Shown: positions 1 to 5,882 of the stretch, piece after piece
Layout: the number at the start of each line of letters is the position of its first letter
Numbering within the stretch: the stretch's first letter is position 1
Assembly: GCA_905215225.1 (NCBI GenBank)
Contig: CAJMPM010000049.1
Span: 1 to 9,392, forward strand
Length of the DNA stretch: 9,392 nucleotides
Direction of reading: 5' to 3'
DNA from: an uncultured bacterium
GTDB taxonomy: Bacteria > Actinomycetota > Coriobacteriia > Coriobacteriales > Coriobacteriaceae
The notes under the pieces: model-generated
What the model saw: only the letters and a program-made list of their open reading frames with translations
Told to the model about the DNA's origin: nothing
Databases searched by the model: none
Made by a program: the position numbers and the translations under genes

Positions 1-886
1 CGGTGAGGCCGAACTGCTCGCACTTCTCGGCGCCAATGGGGGTGCTGGGGGCGTTGAAGCTGGGCAGGCAGTGCAGGAAGATGGCGCCCGGGTTGGCCAT
101 AGCCATGACCTCGGAGGTAACACGATACGGGGTGAGCTGAGCGATGCGCTCGGCCCAGACCTCGTCAGGCTCGCCCATGGAGACCCACACGTCGGTGTAG
201 ATAACGTCGGCACCGGTGACGCCGTCCTTGACGTCGGTGGTCAGCTTGATGGTGCAGCCGTTGGCCTCGGCGATGGGCTTGCAGGCCTCGATGACGTCGT
301 CGGCGGGCATGCACTCCTCGGGGCCGCAGGCCACGAAGTTCATGCCGAGCTTGGAGCAGACAACCATGAGGGAGCGAGCAACGTTGTTCTTGCAGTCGCC
401 CATGAAGACGAGGGTCTTGCCCTTGATGTCGTAGTTGAAGTTCTCCTGGACGGTCAGGATGTCGGCGAGCATCTGGGTGGGATGCCACTCAGTGGTCAGG
501 CCGTTCCACACGGGCACGCCGGACTTAGCAGCGAGCTCCTCGACGTCGTCCTGGGCAAAGCCACGGAACTCGATGCCGTCATACATGCGGCCGAGAACGC
601 GGGCGGTGTCCTCGATGGACTCCTTCTTGCCCATCTGCGACGAACCCGGATCGAGGTAGGTGACACCCATGCCCAGATCCATGCCGCCGACCTCGAAGGC
701 GCAGCGGGTACGAGTGGAGGTCTTCTGGAAGAGCAGAACGATGTTCTTGCCCTCGAGATAGCGGTGCGGAACGCCAGCGCGCTTCATATCCTTGAAGTTC
801 TTGGAGAGCTTGAGCAGGTACTCGATCTCCTCGGTAGTGAGGTCGAGAAGCTTGAGGAAGCTACGGCCGGAGAGGTTAACACCCAT
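1..886 (-). CDS. argF/arcB: Ornithine carbamoyltransferase, 3' end cut by window edge
   Basis: Cytosolic enzyme interconverting ornithine plus carbamoyl phosphate and citrulline plus phosphate. 295 codons are visible from ATG at 886. The family is usually about 330 residues, so roughly 35-40 C-terminal residues lie left of the window. All hallmark motifs are seen: STRTR at residues 57-61 (carbamoyl-phosphate site), HPTQ at 135-138, the DVWVSMGE ornithine loop at 232-239 and HCLP at 272-275. The start is supported by an AAAGGA Shine-Dalgarno 8 nt upstream. The gene lies 106 nt downstream of arcA1 on the same strand, with a hairpin between them, so it probably belongs to an arginine deiminase operon with some attenuation. 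That context favours the catabolic (ArcB) direction, making carbamoyl phosphate for ATP synthesis. The sequence alone cannot exclude a biosynthetic ArgF role. Confidence 0.96.
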   Translation of the reverse strand, partial: MGVNLSGRSFLKLLDLTTEEIEYLLKLSKNFKDMKRAGVPHRYLEGKNIVLLFQKTSTRTRCAFEVGGMDLGMGVTYLDPGSSQMGKKESIEDTARVLGRMYDGIEFRGFAQDDVEELAAKSGVPVWNGLTTEWHPTQMLADILTVQENFNYDIKGKTLVFMGDCKNNVARSLMVVCSKLGMNFVACGPEECMPADDVIEACKPIAEANGCTIKLTTDVKDGVTGADVIYTDVWVSMGEPDEVWAERIAQLTPYRVTSEVMAMANPGAIFLHCLPSFNAPSTPIGAEKCEQFGLT

Positions 887-910
887 GGTTCGTTTCCTTT
901 CGAAGAAATG

Positions 911-926
911 AATTACGTAAGTAATT
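911..926. repeat. Short AT-rich inverted repeat upstream of the carbamoyltransferase gene
   Basis: AATTAC and GTAATT are perfect 6-bp arms around a 4-nt centre, in the only AT-rich part of the arcA1-argF gap. It lies 25-40 nt upstream of the carbamoyltransferase start. It could be a small operator or part of a weak promoter. No convincing -35/-10 pair was found beside it. Confidence 0.3.
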
Positions 927-932
927 AGTGTT

Positions 933-980
933 GCCCGTTTGACGGGCGAAACCGGTGCGGTTGTAGGGGGACCGCACCGG
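933..980 (-). terminator. Hairpin pair after arcA1, probable attenuating terminator
   Basis: Downstream of the arcA1 stop on the minus strand, positions 952-961 and 971-980 form a perfect 10-bp GC-rich stem with a 9-nt loop, followed by only TTTCG. A second perfect 6-bp stem (933-938 with 942-947, 3-nt loop) follows at once. Neither has a long U tract. Partial termination, or a processing or stabilising hairpin between arcA1 and the carbamoyltransferase gene, is more likely than full termination. Confidence 0.55.
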
Positions 981-991
981 AAACGGAAAGA

Positions 992-2258
992 CTTAGAGGT
1001 CCTCGCGCCAGAAGGGCATGCTCATGCAGCGCGGGCCGCCGCGGCCGCGGGAGAGCTCGGCGGAGGGCACGACGAGAAGGTCCAGGCCCTCCTTGTACAG
1101 CACGTCGTTGGTGACGGTGTTGCGGGCGTAGACGCAGATCTTGCCGGGCTCGACGCACAGGGTGTTGGAGCCGTCGTTCCACTGCTCGCGGGAGGCCGCG
1201 ATCGGGTCGCCGCCGCCGCAGGGGATCAGCTTGACCTGGTCGACGCCGGTGGCGTCCTCCAGGACGTGCTCGAGGGTGTCCTCGATCAGGCGGATGTTCA
1301 CGTCGCCCGGGTTCTTGCCGGCGGTCAGCTCGTAGACGCGCAGGGTGCCCATGATGGCGGGGTGGATCGTGAACTTATCGACGTCGATCTGGGTGAAGAC
1401 CGTGTCGAGGTGCATGAAGGCGCGCGAGACCGGGATGTCGAAGGCCAGGATGCGCTCGACCTTGGAGTCGGAGTTCCAGAAGATGTTCTGGGCCATGATG
1501 TCGATAGCGGCGGCCTGGGTGCGCTGGGAGATGCCGACGGCGAGGGTCTTCTCGTTGATGTTCAGCACGTCGCCGCCCTCGGTGTGGAACTGGCAGTCGC
1601 GGCGGAAGTACAGGGAGACGTCCTTGTAGTCGGGGTGGTACTTGAAGATGTACTTGCCGTACAGGGTCTCGCGGTTGCGGGTGACCGAGTACATGCGGTT
1701 GAGGTTGACGCCCTCGCCGACGACCGCGAACGGGTCGCGGGTGAAGTAGAGGTTGGGCATCGGGTCGATGATCAGGTCGGACTCGGACTCGGAGTTGACC
1801 AGGGAGTCGAGGGTCGTGGACGCCGTGAGGGGCATGTCGATCTCGGCCTTGGTCATGCCGGCCATGGTCTTCTTGACGAACTCGAGGTTGTCCTCGATGG
1901 AGTCCAGCTTCTCGCGGACGATCTGCGGCATGTGCTGGCCGCGGATGCCGGCCTCGGCGATGTACTGGTCGGTGAACTCGGCGCGGGCGCCGGGGACCTG
2001 GTCGAACACCTCGGCGACGAGGTTCTCGAGGTAGAGGACCTCCACGCCCTGGTCCCTCAGGATCTGGGCGAAGGTGTCGTGCTCCTGCTGCGCGACCTCC
2101 AGGAACGGGACGTCGTCGAACAGGAGTCGCTCGAGCTCGTCGGGCGGCAGGTTGAGGAGCTCGTCGCCGGGACGGTGCAGGCAGACCTTCCTGAGCTTGC
2201 CGATCTCGGAAGGCACGTGCAGACCTTTCGTCATGGCCTCCTACCTTTCTTTCGGGCC
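992..2258. repeat. Identical 1267-bp direct repeat, copy A (arcA1)
   Basis: Matches 4088-5354 base for base at a constant offset of 3096, with no mismatch found by eye. It covers the whole arcA1 coding region, 1 nt past the stop and 24 nt upstream of the start including the ribosome site. Similarity falls off sharply at both ends (A versus C at 991/4087, C versus T at 2259/5355). No terminal inverted repeats or transposase were seen, so it is not a mobile element by itself. Confidence 0.95.
993..2234 (-). CDS. arcA: Arginine deiminase, copy 1
   Basis: Hydrolyses L-arginine to L-citrulline and ammonia, the first step of the cytosolic arginine deiminase pathway. It is full length at 413 residues (family about 405-420). 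Visible motifs: FTRDP at 164-168 (Asp167), HTEGGD with Glu219, HLD with His275 and Asp277, and the C-terminal GRGGPRCMSMP with nucleophile Cys403. The N-terminus (SEIGKLRKVCLHRPG) fits the family and supports Met1. An AGGAGG lies only 2 nt before the ATG. An upstream AAAGG at 9 nt has more normal spacing and may be the working ribosome site. A shared promoter-like region lies about 75 nt upstream of the start codon. Ornithine carbamoyltransferase follows 106 nt downstream, the usual arcA-arcB order. By reading, the coding sequence is identical base for base to copy 2 at 4089-5330. Confidence 0.98.
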   Translation of the reverse strand: MTKGLHVPSEIGKLRKVCLHRPGDELLNLPPDELERLLFDDVPFLEVAQQEHDTFAQILRDQGVEVLYLENLVAEVFDQVPGARAEFTDQYIAEAGIRGQHMPQIVREKLDSIEDNLEFVKKTMAGMTKAEIDMPLTASTTLDSLVNSESESDLIIDPMPNLYFTRDPFAVVGEGVNLNRMYSVTRNRETLYGKYIFKYHPDYKDVSLYFRRDCQFHTEGGDVLNINEKTLAVGISQRTQAAAIDIMAQNIFWNSDSKVERILAFDIPVSRAFMHLDTVFTQIDVDKFTIHPAIMGTLRVYELTAGKNPGDVNIRLIEDTLEHVLEDATGVDQVKLIPCGGGDPIAASREQWNDGSNTLCVEPGKICVYARNTVTNDVLYKEGLDLLVVPSAELSRGRGGPRCMSMPFWREDL

Positions 2259-2299
2259 CCTGTCAGGGCCGATTCGTTAGCGCCCCTCCGTGTGAGGCG
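2255..2299 (-). promoter_or_regulatory. Structured 5' leader of arcA1, two stem-loops
   Basis: On the minus strand the leader can form an outer stem-loop from 2294-2299 with the facing 2281-2287 region (CGCCTC with GGGGCG, one G-U pair). A second stem lies nearer the ribosome site (2255-2259 with 2266-2270, GGCCC/GGGCC). Equivalent hairpins exist in the diverged arcA2 leader, where C/T changes in the first stem keep pairing through G-C or G-U. It may affect translation or mRNA stability. The structure is predicted by eye only. Confidence 0.4.
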
Positions 2300-2316
2300 T
2301 TATTGCTGACGACATA

Positions 2317-2345
2317 TTTATATCCAAAATCAGTCCATACTTCCA
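2317..2345 (-). promoter_or_regulatory. Predicted promoter of arcA1
   Basis: Minus strand: -10 TATAAA at 2322-2317, a 17-nt spacer and a weak -35 TGGAAG at 2345-2340. The same arrangement (TGGAAT-17-TATAAC) is kept upstream of arcA2 although most surrounding bases changed. The implied transcription start is near 2310, giving a leader of about 75 nt. The weak -35 together with conserved upstream repeats suggests activator dependence. Confidence 0.55.
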
Positions 2346-2355
2346 CCTTGCCCCC

Positions 2356-2383
2356 GAACGGTTTTATATGAGGGGTGAACGGC
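2356..2383 (-). promoter_or_regulatory. Candidate activator site: two CCGTTC direct repeats 21 bp apart
   Basis: On the minus strand GCCGTTC (2383-2377) and ACCGTTC (2362-2356) repeat with a 21-bp period, two helical turns. The proximal copy is 10 nt upstream of the predicted -35. The same pair with the same spacing occurs before arcA2 (5479-5452), while the bases between the two repeats differ there. This position and conservation fit a binding site for a dimeric activator. The regulator is unknown. Confidence 0.45.
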
Positions 2384-2730
2384 ATACACATATACTTCAC
2401 GCATGGCACACTTTGATTTAATAAAGTTTATTTACGTGCTTAAACGCTTTCTTAACCGATAAATCAATTGAAACTAATCTTTGTTAAACCACCCTCAAAT
2501 TGCATATTTCACGCAACGATATGAATAGAATTCGCAATTCTCGCTGTGTCTCAACCATTTTGATATTTATTCAGAAAAAAGTGCGTCCTATTCATTTTTG
2601 ACAAACAGATTACCGTTTACCAGACGTTGGATACCGTTCACCGGAAGCTCAGTATAAGGCCCATCAAATACCCGATCGATCTTGCGTCTCCATTTGTAAC
2701 AACTTGACTTTTTCGGCAGCAAAGACAAAC
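2384..2730. other. AT-rich intergenic region without a supported gene
   Basis: A markedly AT-rich stretch between the arcA1 control region and the aminotransferase terminator. It contains a 13-bp palindrome (AATAAA-G-TTTATT, 2420-2432), an inverted repeat AGAATT-CGC-AATTCT (2527-2541) and a further pair of ACCGTTY direct repeats 21 bp apart on the plus strand (2612-2618 and 2633-2639). A minus-strand frame stays open for about 71 codons down to a TAG at 2590-2588, but it has no ATG or ribosome site. No gene is called. Confidence 0.6.
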
Positions 2731-2759
2731 AGACCCGTTCCCCAAAAGGGAGCGGGTCT
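2731..2759 (-). terminator. Intrinsic terminator after the aminotransferase gene
   Basis: Arms 2731-2742 and 2748-2759 pair over 12 bp with one G-U pair and a 5-nt loop. On the minus strand the stem is followed by the T-rich TGTTTGTCTTTG. It lies 55 nt past the aminotransferase stop. It should end the arcA2-aminotransferase transcript before the arcA1 promoter. Confidence 0.75.
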
Positions 2760-2814
2760 GCATTCGGTACACCTAGGGTCCAGCAAGGTTTAGGCCTTCG
2801 AGAACCTCAAGGGA

Positions 2815-3939
2815 CTAGCAATCGCGCTCGGCCAGTGCCTCGCCCAGACGCCTCAGGCCCTCGCGCAGAACGTCCTCGCTCGCGCAGTAGCCCAGGCGTG
2901 CGCCGCAGGGAAGCTCGAAGCGGCTGCCGGGAACCAACAGCACTCCCCTCTCGGACAGCAGGCGCTTGCAGAACTCTTCGTCATCCTCGGGAATATCAAG
3001 CTGGATAAACGAGGTGGACACGCCCTGCGGGGCCGTCCAGGAAACGCGATGCTGCGTATCGATCCAAGCCTGCGCGATATCGCGGTTTCCAAACACGATC
3101 TTGCGGTTGCGCTCGAGGATCTTGTCCTTGTGCTTGAGCACATAGGTCGCCAGGGCGTCGTTGAACACGCCGCCGCAAATCATGGTGTAGTCGCGGTACG
3201 TGCGAATGCGGTTAGATACCTCTTCGTCTGCCACAACCCAGCCCACGCGGGCCGCAGGCGTCGAATAGGTCTTGGATACCGAGTTGGTGACTATGGCTTT
3301 CTCGTACACATCGGCCATCGACAAAAAGTCCTCGGTGATCTCAAGCGGCATGTACACCACGTCGCACAGCACATAGGCGCCCACCGAGCGGGCGATCTCG
3401 GCAATCTGGCCGAGCATATCGGTATCGAGCACCGTACCGATGGGGTTCGATGCGTTATTGATGCAGATGAGCTTCGTGTTGGGGCGCACCGAGCGCTTGA
3501 GCTCCTCGATATCGGGTTTCCATCCGAGCTCCTCGCGAAGCTCCCAATACTCGACCTCGGCGCCGAGCGTACGCGGGATCTCATAGAGCGGCGCATAGGT
3601 GGGCCACTCGGCAATCACGTGATCGCCGGGCTCGACAACAGCCATGAAGGCGTTGAGGTTGGCGCCCGTGCAGCCGTTGGTCTGCAGGATGTGGTCGGGA
3701 TTGACCTCACGACGATACAGTTTGGCGACCTCGGCCTTAAAGTCGGGCGAACCCTCGATCCAGCCGTAGTTCATCTTCTCGCGATCCAGGCGCTCGTAGA
3801 ACGTGGCGCCGTCCTGTTCGTCGAGCGCGCGAAGCTCGCCCATGGTAAGCGACGAAATCGTCGACTGGGCGATATCCCACGTAGCGCTCTTCTCCCAAAC
3901 GTTAAGCCACTCCTCAACGCCGATTGCCTTGATATCCAT
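2815..3939 (-). CDS. Class I/II (fold type I) PLP-dependent aminotransferase
   Basis: 374 residues from ATG at 3939. An in-frame ATG at 3993 would add 18 residues, but a strong TAAGGAG Shine-Dalgarno 7 nt upstream of 3939 favours the shorter form. Fold-type-I features (numbering from 3939): Tyr115 in WPTY, which probably stacks on the cofactor; NNASNPIG with Asn165; Asp193 and Tyr196 in CDVVY; the Schiff-base Lys223 in SVSK; Arg231 before VGW; and Arg348 in ARLGY, the likely substrate-carboxylate ligand. No signal peptide or membrane segment, so cytosolic. The substrate cannot be read from the sequence. The position between two arginine deiminase genes, downstream of arcA2 on the same strand (149 nt gap), suggests an amino acid tied to arginine metabolism. 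A PLP enzyme acting on an arginine derivative, as in capreomycidine synthases, is a speculative alternative to simple transamination. Confidence 0.9.
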   Translation of the reverse strand: MDIKAIGVEEWLNVWEKSATWDIAQSTISSLTMGELRALDEQDGATFYERLDREKMNYGWIEGSPDFKAEVAKLYRREVNPDHILQTNGCTGANLNAFMAVVEPGDHVIAEWPTYAPLYEIPRTLGAEVEYWELREELGWKPDIEELKRSVRPNTKLICINNASNPIGTVLDTDMLGQIAEIARSVGAYVLCDVVYMPLEITEDFLSMADVYEKAIVTNSVSKTYSTPAARVGWVVADEEVSNRIRTYRDYTMICGGVFNDALATYVLKHKDKILERNRKIVFGNRDIAQAWIDTQHRVSWTAPQGVSTSFIQLDIPEDDEEFCKRLLSERGVLLVPGSRFELPCGARLGYCASEDVLREGLRRLGEALAERDC

Positions 3940-3946
3940 GGCCAAG

Positions 3947-3953
3947 CTCCTTA
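3947..3953 (-). promoter_or_regulatory. Ribosome binding site deciding the aminotransferase start
   Basis: TAAGGAG on the minus strand, 7 nt before the ATG at 3939. The two upstream in-frame ATGs (3993 and 3966) lack a comparable site, and the ATG at 3993 starts within 5 nt of the hairpin at 3997-4026. This supports the 374-residue product. Confidence 0.75.
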
Positions 3954-3996
3954 CAAAAGCAGTCATCCAATCGTGTTGACGTTCCTCATACAAGAA

Positions 3997-4026
3997 TGGG
4001 GCGGTGCGAATACCCGCACCGCCCCA
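3997..4026 (-). terminator. Hairpin after arcA2, probable partial terminator
   Basis: A perfect 12-bp GC-rich stem (3997-4008 with 4015-4026) around a 6-nt loop, followed on the minus strand by the T-rich ATTCTTGTAT. A smaller 7-bp hairpin (4034-4040 with 4049-4055) precedes it. It sits between the arcA2 stop and the aminotransferase start. It may end most arcA2 transcripts, with read-through supplying the aminotransferase. No separate aminotransferase promoter was recognised. Confidence 0.6.
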
Positions 4027-4087
4027 ATGGGAGACATCTAATGGCAGCTAGATGTATGTATTATGACCTGTACGGGTCCTGAAAGAC

Positions 4088-5354
4088 CTTAGAGGTCCTC
4101 GCGCCAGAAGGGCATGCTCATGCAGCGCGGGCCGCCGCGGCCGCGGGAGAGCTCGGCGGAGGGCACGACGAGAAGGTCCAGGCCCTCCTTGTACAGCACG
4201 TCGTTGGTGACGGTGTTGCGGGCGTAGACGCAGATCTTGCCGGGCTCGACGCACAGGGTGTTGGAGCCGTCGTTCCACTGCTCGCGGGAGGCCGCGATCG
4301 GGTCGCCGCCGCCGCAGGGGATCAGCTTGACCTGGTCGACGCCGGTGGCGTCCTCCAGGACGTGCTCGAGGGTGTCCTCGATCAGGCGGATGTTCACGTC
4401 GCCCGGGTTCTTGCCGGCGGTCAGCTCGTAGACGCGCAGGGTGCCCATGATGGCGGGGTGGATCGTGAACTTATCGACGTCGATCTGGGTGAAGACCGTG
4501 TCGAGGTGCATGAAGGCGCGCGAGACCGGGATGTCGAAGGCCAGGATGCGCTCGACCTTGGAGTCGGAGTTCCAGAAGATGTTCTGGGCCATGATGTCGA
4601 TAGCGGCGGCCTGGGTGCGCTGGGAGATGCCGACGGCGAGGGTCTTCTCGTTGATGTTCAGCACGTCGCCGCCCTCGGTGTGGAACTGGCAGTCGCGGCG
4701 GAAGTACAGGGAGACGTCCTTGTAGTCGGGGTGGTACTTGAAGATGTACTTGCCGTACAGGGTCTCGCGGTTGCGGGTGACCGAGTACATGCGGTTGAGG
4801 TTGACGCCCTCGCCGACGACCGCGAACGGGTCGCGGGTGAAGTAGAGGTTGGGCATCGGGTCGATGATCAGGTCGGACTCGGACTCGGAGTTGACCAGGG
4901 AGTCGAGGGTCGTGGACGCCGTGAGGGGCATGTCGATCTCGGCCTTGGTCATGCCGGCCATGGTCTTCTTGACGAACTCGAGGTTGTCCTCGATGGAGTC
5001 CAGCTTCTCGCGGACGATCTGCGGCATGTGCTGGCCGCGGATGCCGGCCTCGGCGATGTACTGGTCGGTGAACTCGGCGCGGGCGCCGGGGACCTGGTCG
5101 AACACCTCGGCGACGAGGTTCTCGAGGTAGAGGACCTCCACGCCCTGGTCCCTCAGGATCTGGGCGAAGGTGTCGTGCTCCTGCTGCGCGACCTCCAGGA
5201 ACGGGACGTCGTCGAACAGGAGTCGCTCGAGCTCGTCGGGCGGCAGGTTGAGGAGCTCGTCGCCGGGACGGTGCAGGCAGACCTTCCTGAGCTTGCCGAT
5301 CTCGGAAGGCACGTGCAGACCTTTCGTCATGGCCTCCTACCTTTCTTTCGGGCC
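4088..5354. repeat. Identical 1267-bp direct repeat, copy B (arcA2)
   Basis: Partner of 992-2258, same orientation, start-to-start distance 3096 bp. The two copies bracket the aminotransferase gene and the AT-rich gap. Reading both copies line by line showed no difference, which includes synonymous codon positions. Confidence 0.95.
4089..5330 (-). CDS. arcA: Arginine deiminase, copy 2
   Basis: Same reaction and same 413-residue protein as copy 1, with Cys403, His275, Glu219, Asp167 and Asp277 all present, so both should be active. It is the first gene on the minus strand after the divergent ppk promoter region. Its promoter region is homologous to that of copy 1 but clearly diverged, so the two genes could respond to different conditions while making the same enzyme. 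The downstream neighbour is the aminotransferase (149 nt gap with a hairpin) rather than a carbamoyltransferase. The Shine-Dalgarno region is identical to copy 1 because it falls inside the repeat. Confidence 0.98.
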   Translation of the reverse strand: MTKGLHVPSEIGKLRKVCLHRPGDELLNLPPDELERLLFDDVPFLEVAQQEHDTFAQILRDQGVEVLYLENLVAEVFDQVPGARAEFTDQYIAEAGIRGQHMPQIVREKLDSIEDNLEFVKKTMAGMTKAEIDMPLTASTTLDSLVNSESESDLIIDPMPNLYFTRDPFAVVGEGVNLNRMYSVTRNRETLYGKYIFKYHPDYKDVSLYFRRDCQFHTEGGDVLNINEKTLAVGISQRTQAAAIDIMAQNIFWNSDSKVERILAFDIPVSRAFMHLDTVFTQIDVDKFTIHPAIMGTLRVYELTAGKNPGDVNIRLIEDTLEHVLEDATGVDQVKLIPCGGGDPIAASREQWNDGSNTLCVEPGKICVYARNTVTNDVLYKEGLDLLVVPSAELSRGRGGPRCMSMPFWREDL

Positions 5355-5394
5355 TTACTGGCCGAATGTATCAGCGCCCCTCCGTATGGGACGC
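5351..5394 (-). promoter_or_regulatory. Structured 5' leader of arcA2, two stem-loops
   Basis: The first stem pairs 5388-5394 with 5374-5380 (GCGTCCC with GGGGCGC, one G-U pair, 7-nt loop). The second pairs 5360-5363 with 5351-5354 (GGCC/GGCC, 5-nt loop) just upstream of the ribosome site. Both correspond in place to the arcA1 leader hairpins, while their loops and several stem bases differ. Confidence 0.4.
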
Positions 5395-5412
5395 TGCTTG
5401 CTGACAGCTCTA

Positions 5413-5441
5413 GTTATATCCAAAAACCACCTGCAATTCCA
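5413..5441 (-). promoter_or_regulatory. Predicted promoter of arcA2
   Basis: Minus strand: -10 TATAAC (5418-5413), 17-nt spacer, -35-like TGGAAT (5441-5436). It aligns with the arcA1 promoter at the same distance from the start codon, and TTTTGGATATAA is shared around the -10. The start site is expected near 5406. Confidence 0.55.
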
Positions 5442-5451
5442 CCTCGCCCCC

Positions 5452-5479
5452 GAACGGTCAGCAAAGTGCGATGAACGGT
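5452..5479 (-). promoter_or_regulatory. Candidate activator site upstream of arcA2, CCGTTC repeats 21 bp apart
   Basis: ACCGTTC at 5479-5473 and again at 5458-5452 on the minus strand, period 21 bp, proximal copy 10 nt from the -35-like element. It has the same geometry as the arcA1 site, although the sequence between the repeats has changed. Confidence 0.45.
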
Positions 5480-5759
5480 ATATCGCATATGATTCCCCCA
5501 TGATGCACTTCGGTTCTCTAAAGCAGGTTTTCAAAGGTAAATGTTCTTTTTTCTAAGGAATTAAGCTAGATTGCACAAATATTTTCATGTTTAGGAATTG
5601 CATAGCTAAAACTGTTTTCTGCATATATATGTCGTCTGTCCATGATTCAATTTGGATTCGATTATATTCAGCTCGCAATCATTCTTATTCATACATCCTC
5701 ACCAATTGAGTATGGATATAGATTGTTTTCAAAACGAGTTGGACAGTTAGTCGCATGCC
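5480..5759. other. AT-rich divergent intergenic region, no gene seen
   Basis: A gap between the divergently transcribed arcA2 and ppk1, very AT-rich and rich in short A/T runs. The part next to arcA2 still shows faint similarity to the arcA1 upstream region, up to about 5520. A 60-codon plus-strand frame at 5642-5824 has no ribosome site and codon use unlike the neighbours, so it is not called. Confidence 0.6.
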
Positions 5760-5786
5760 TTGACAGCGTAAGAAGTAGGTTAAGAT
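5760..5786 (+). promoter_or_regulatory. Candidate ppk1 promoter
   Basis: Perfect -35 TTGACA (5760-5765), a short 15-nt spacer and TAAGAT (5781-5786). An alternative pair further on is TTGAGA (5826-5831) with TAGGCT after 16 nt. A single ACCGTTC (5787-5793) lies just after the first -10. Which promoter is used cannot be told from the sequence. Confidence 0.35.
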
Positions 5787-5856
5787 ACCGTTCGCACAAT
5801 ACGTCCGTGCCACAAGTCGACTAAATTGAGACAATAGCGAATAGGGTTAGGCTACC

Positions 5857-5871
5857 GTCCCCTGCGGGGAC
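5857..5871 (+). promoter_or_regulatory. Small hairpin just before the ppk1 start
   Basis: GTCCCC and GGGGAC form a perfect 6-bp stem with a TGC loop, ending 11 nt before the first ATG. It contains the only G-rich run (GGGGA) near the start, so it could mask a weak ribosome site. Confidence 0.3.
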
Positions 5872-5882
5872 TGAACGGACAG

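Noticed and set aside
71..928. Plus-strand frame of 285 codons over the left edge
   Set aside because: It is the antisense shadow of ornithine carbamoyltransferase, whose catalytic motifs are all present on the minus strand.
939..2309. Long plus-strand open frame (456 codons) opposite arcA1
   Set aside because: Low-complexity Val/Leu/Asp/Gly translation is a mirror of a GC-rich gene. ArcA on the minus strand explains every base, and a matching shadow lies over arcA2.
2527..2541. Inverted repeat AGAATT-CGC-AATTCT as an operator
   Set aside because: Perfect but short, in AT-rich DNA where such palindromes arise often, and far from any start codon. It is noted in the intergenic entry only.
3940..3993. 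Longer aminotransferase start at 3993
   Set aside because: No good ribosome site for it, it begins next to a strong hairpin, and TAAGGAG sits at ideal spacing before the ATG at 3939.
3049..4041. Plus-strand frame of 330 codons opposite the aminotransferase
   Set aside because: His/Val/Leu-rich shadow translation with no family motif. The minus-strand enzyme has an intact active site.
992..5354. Composite transposon with arcA copies as ends
   Set aside because: The repeats carry only a metabolic gene. No transposase, terminal inverted repeats or target-site duplication was seen at the boundaries.
5642..5824. 60-codon plus-strand frame upstream of ppk1
   Set aside because: No ribosome site, AT-rich codons unlike real genes here, and it overlaps the candidate ppk1 promoter.
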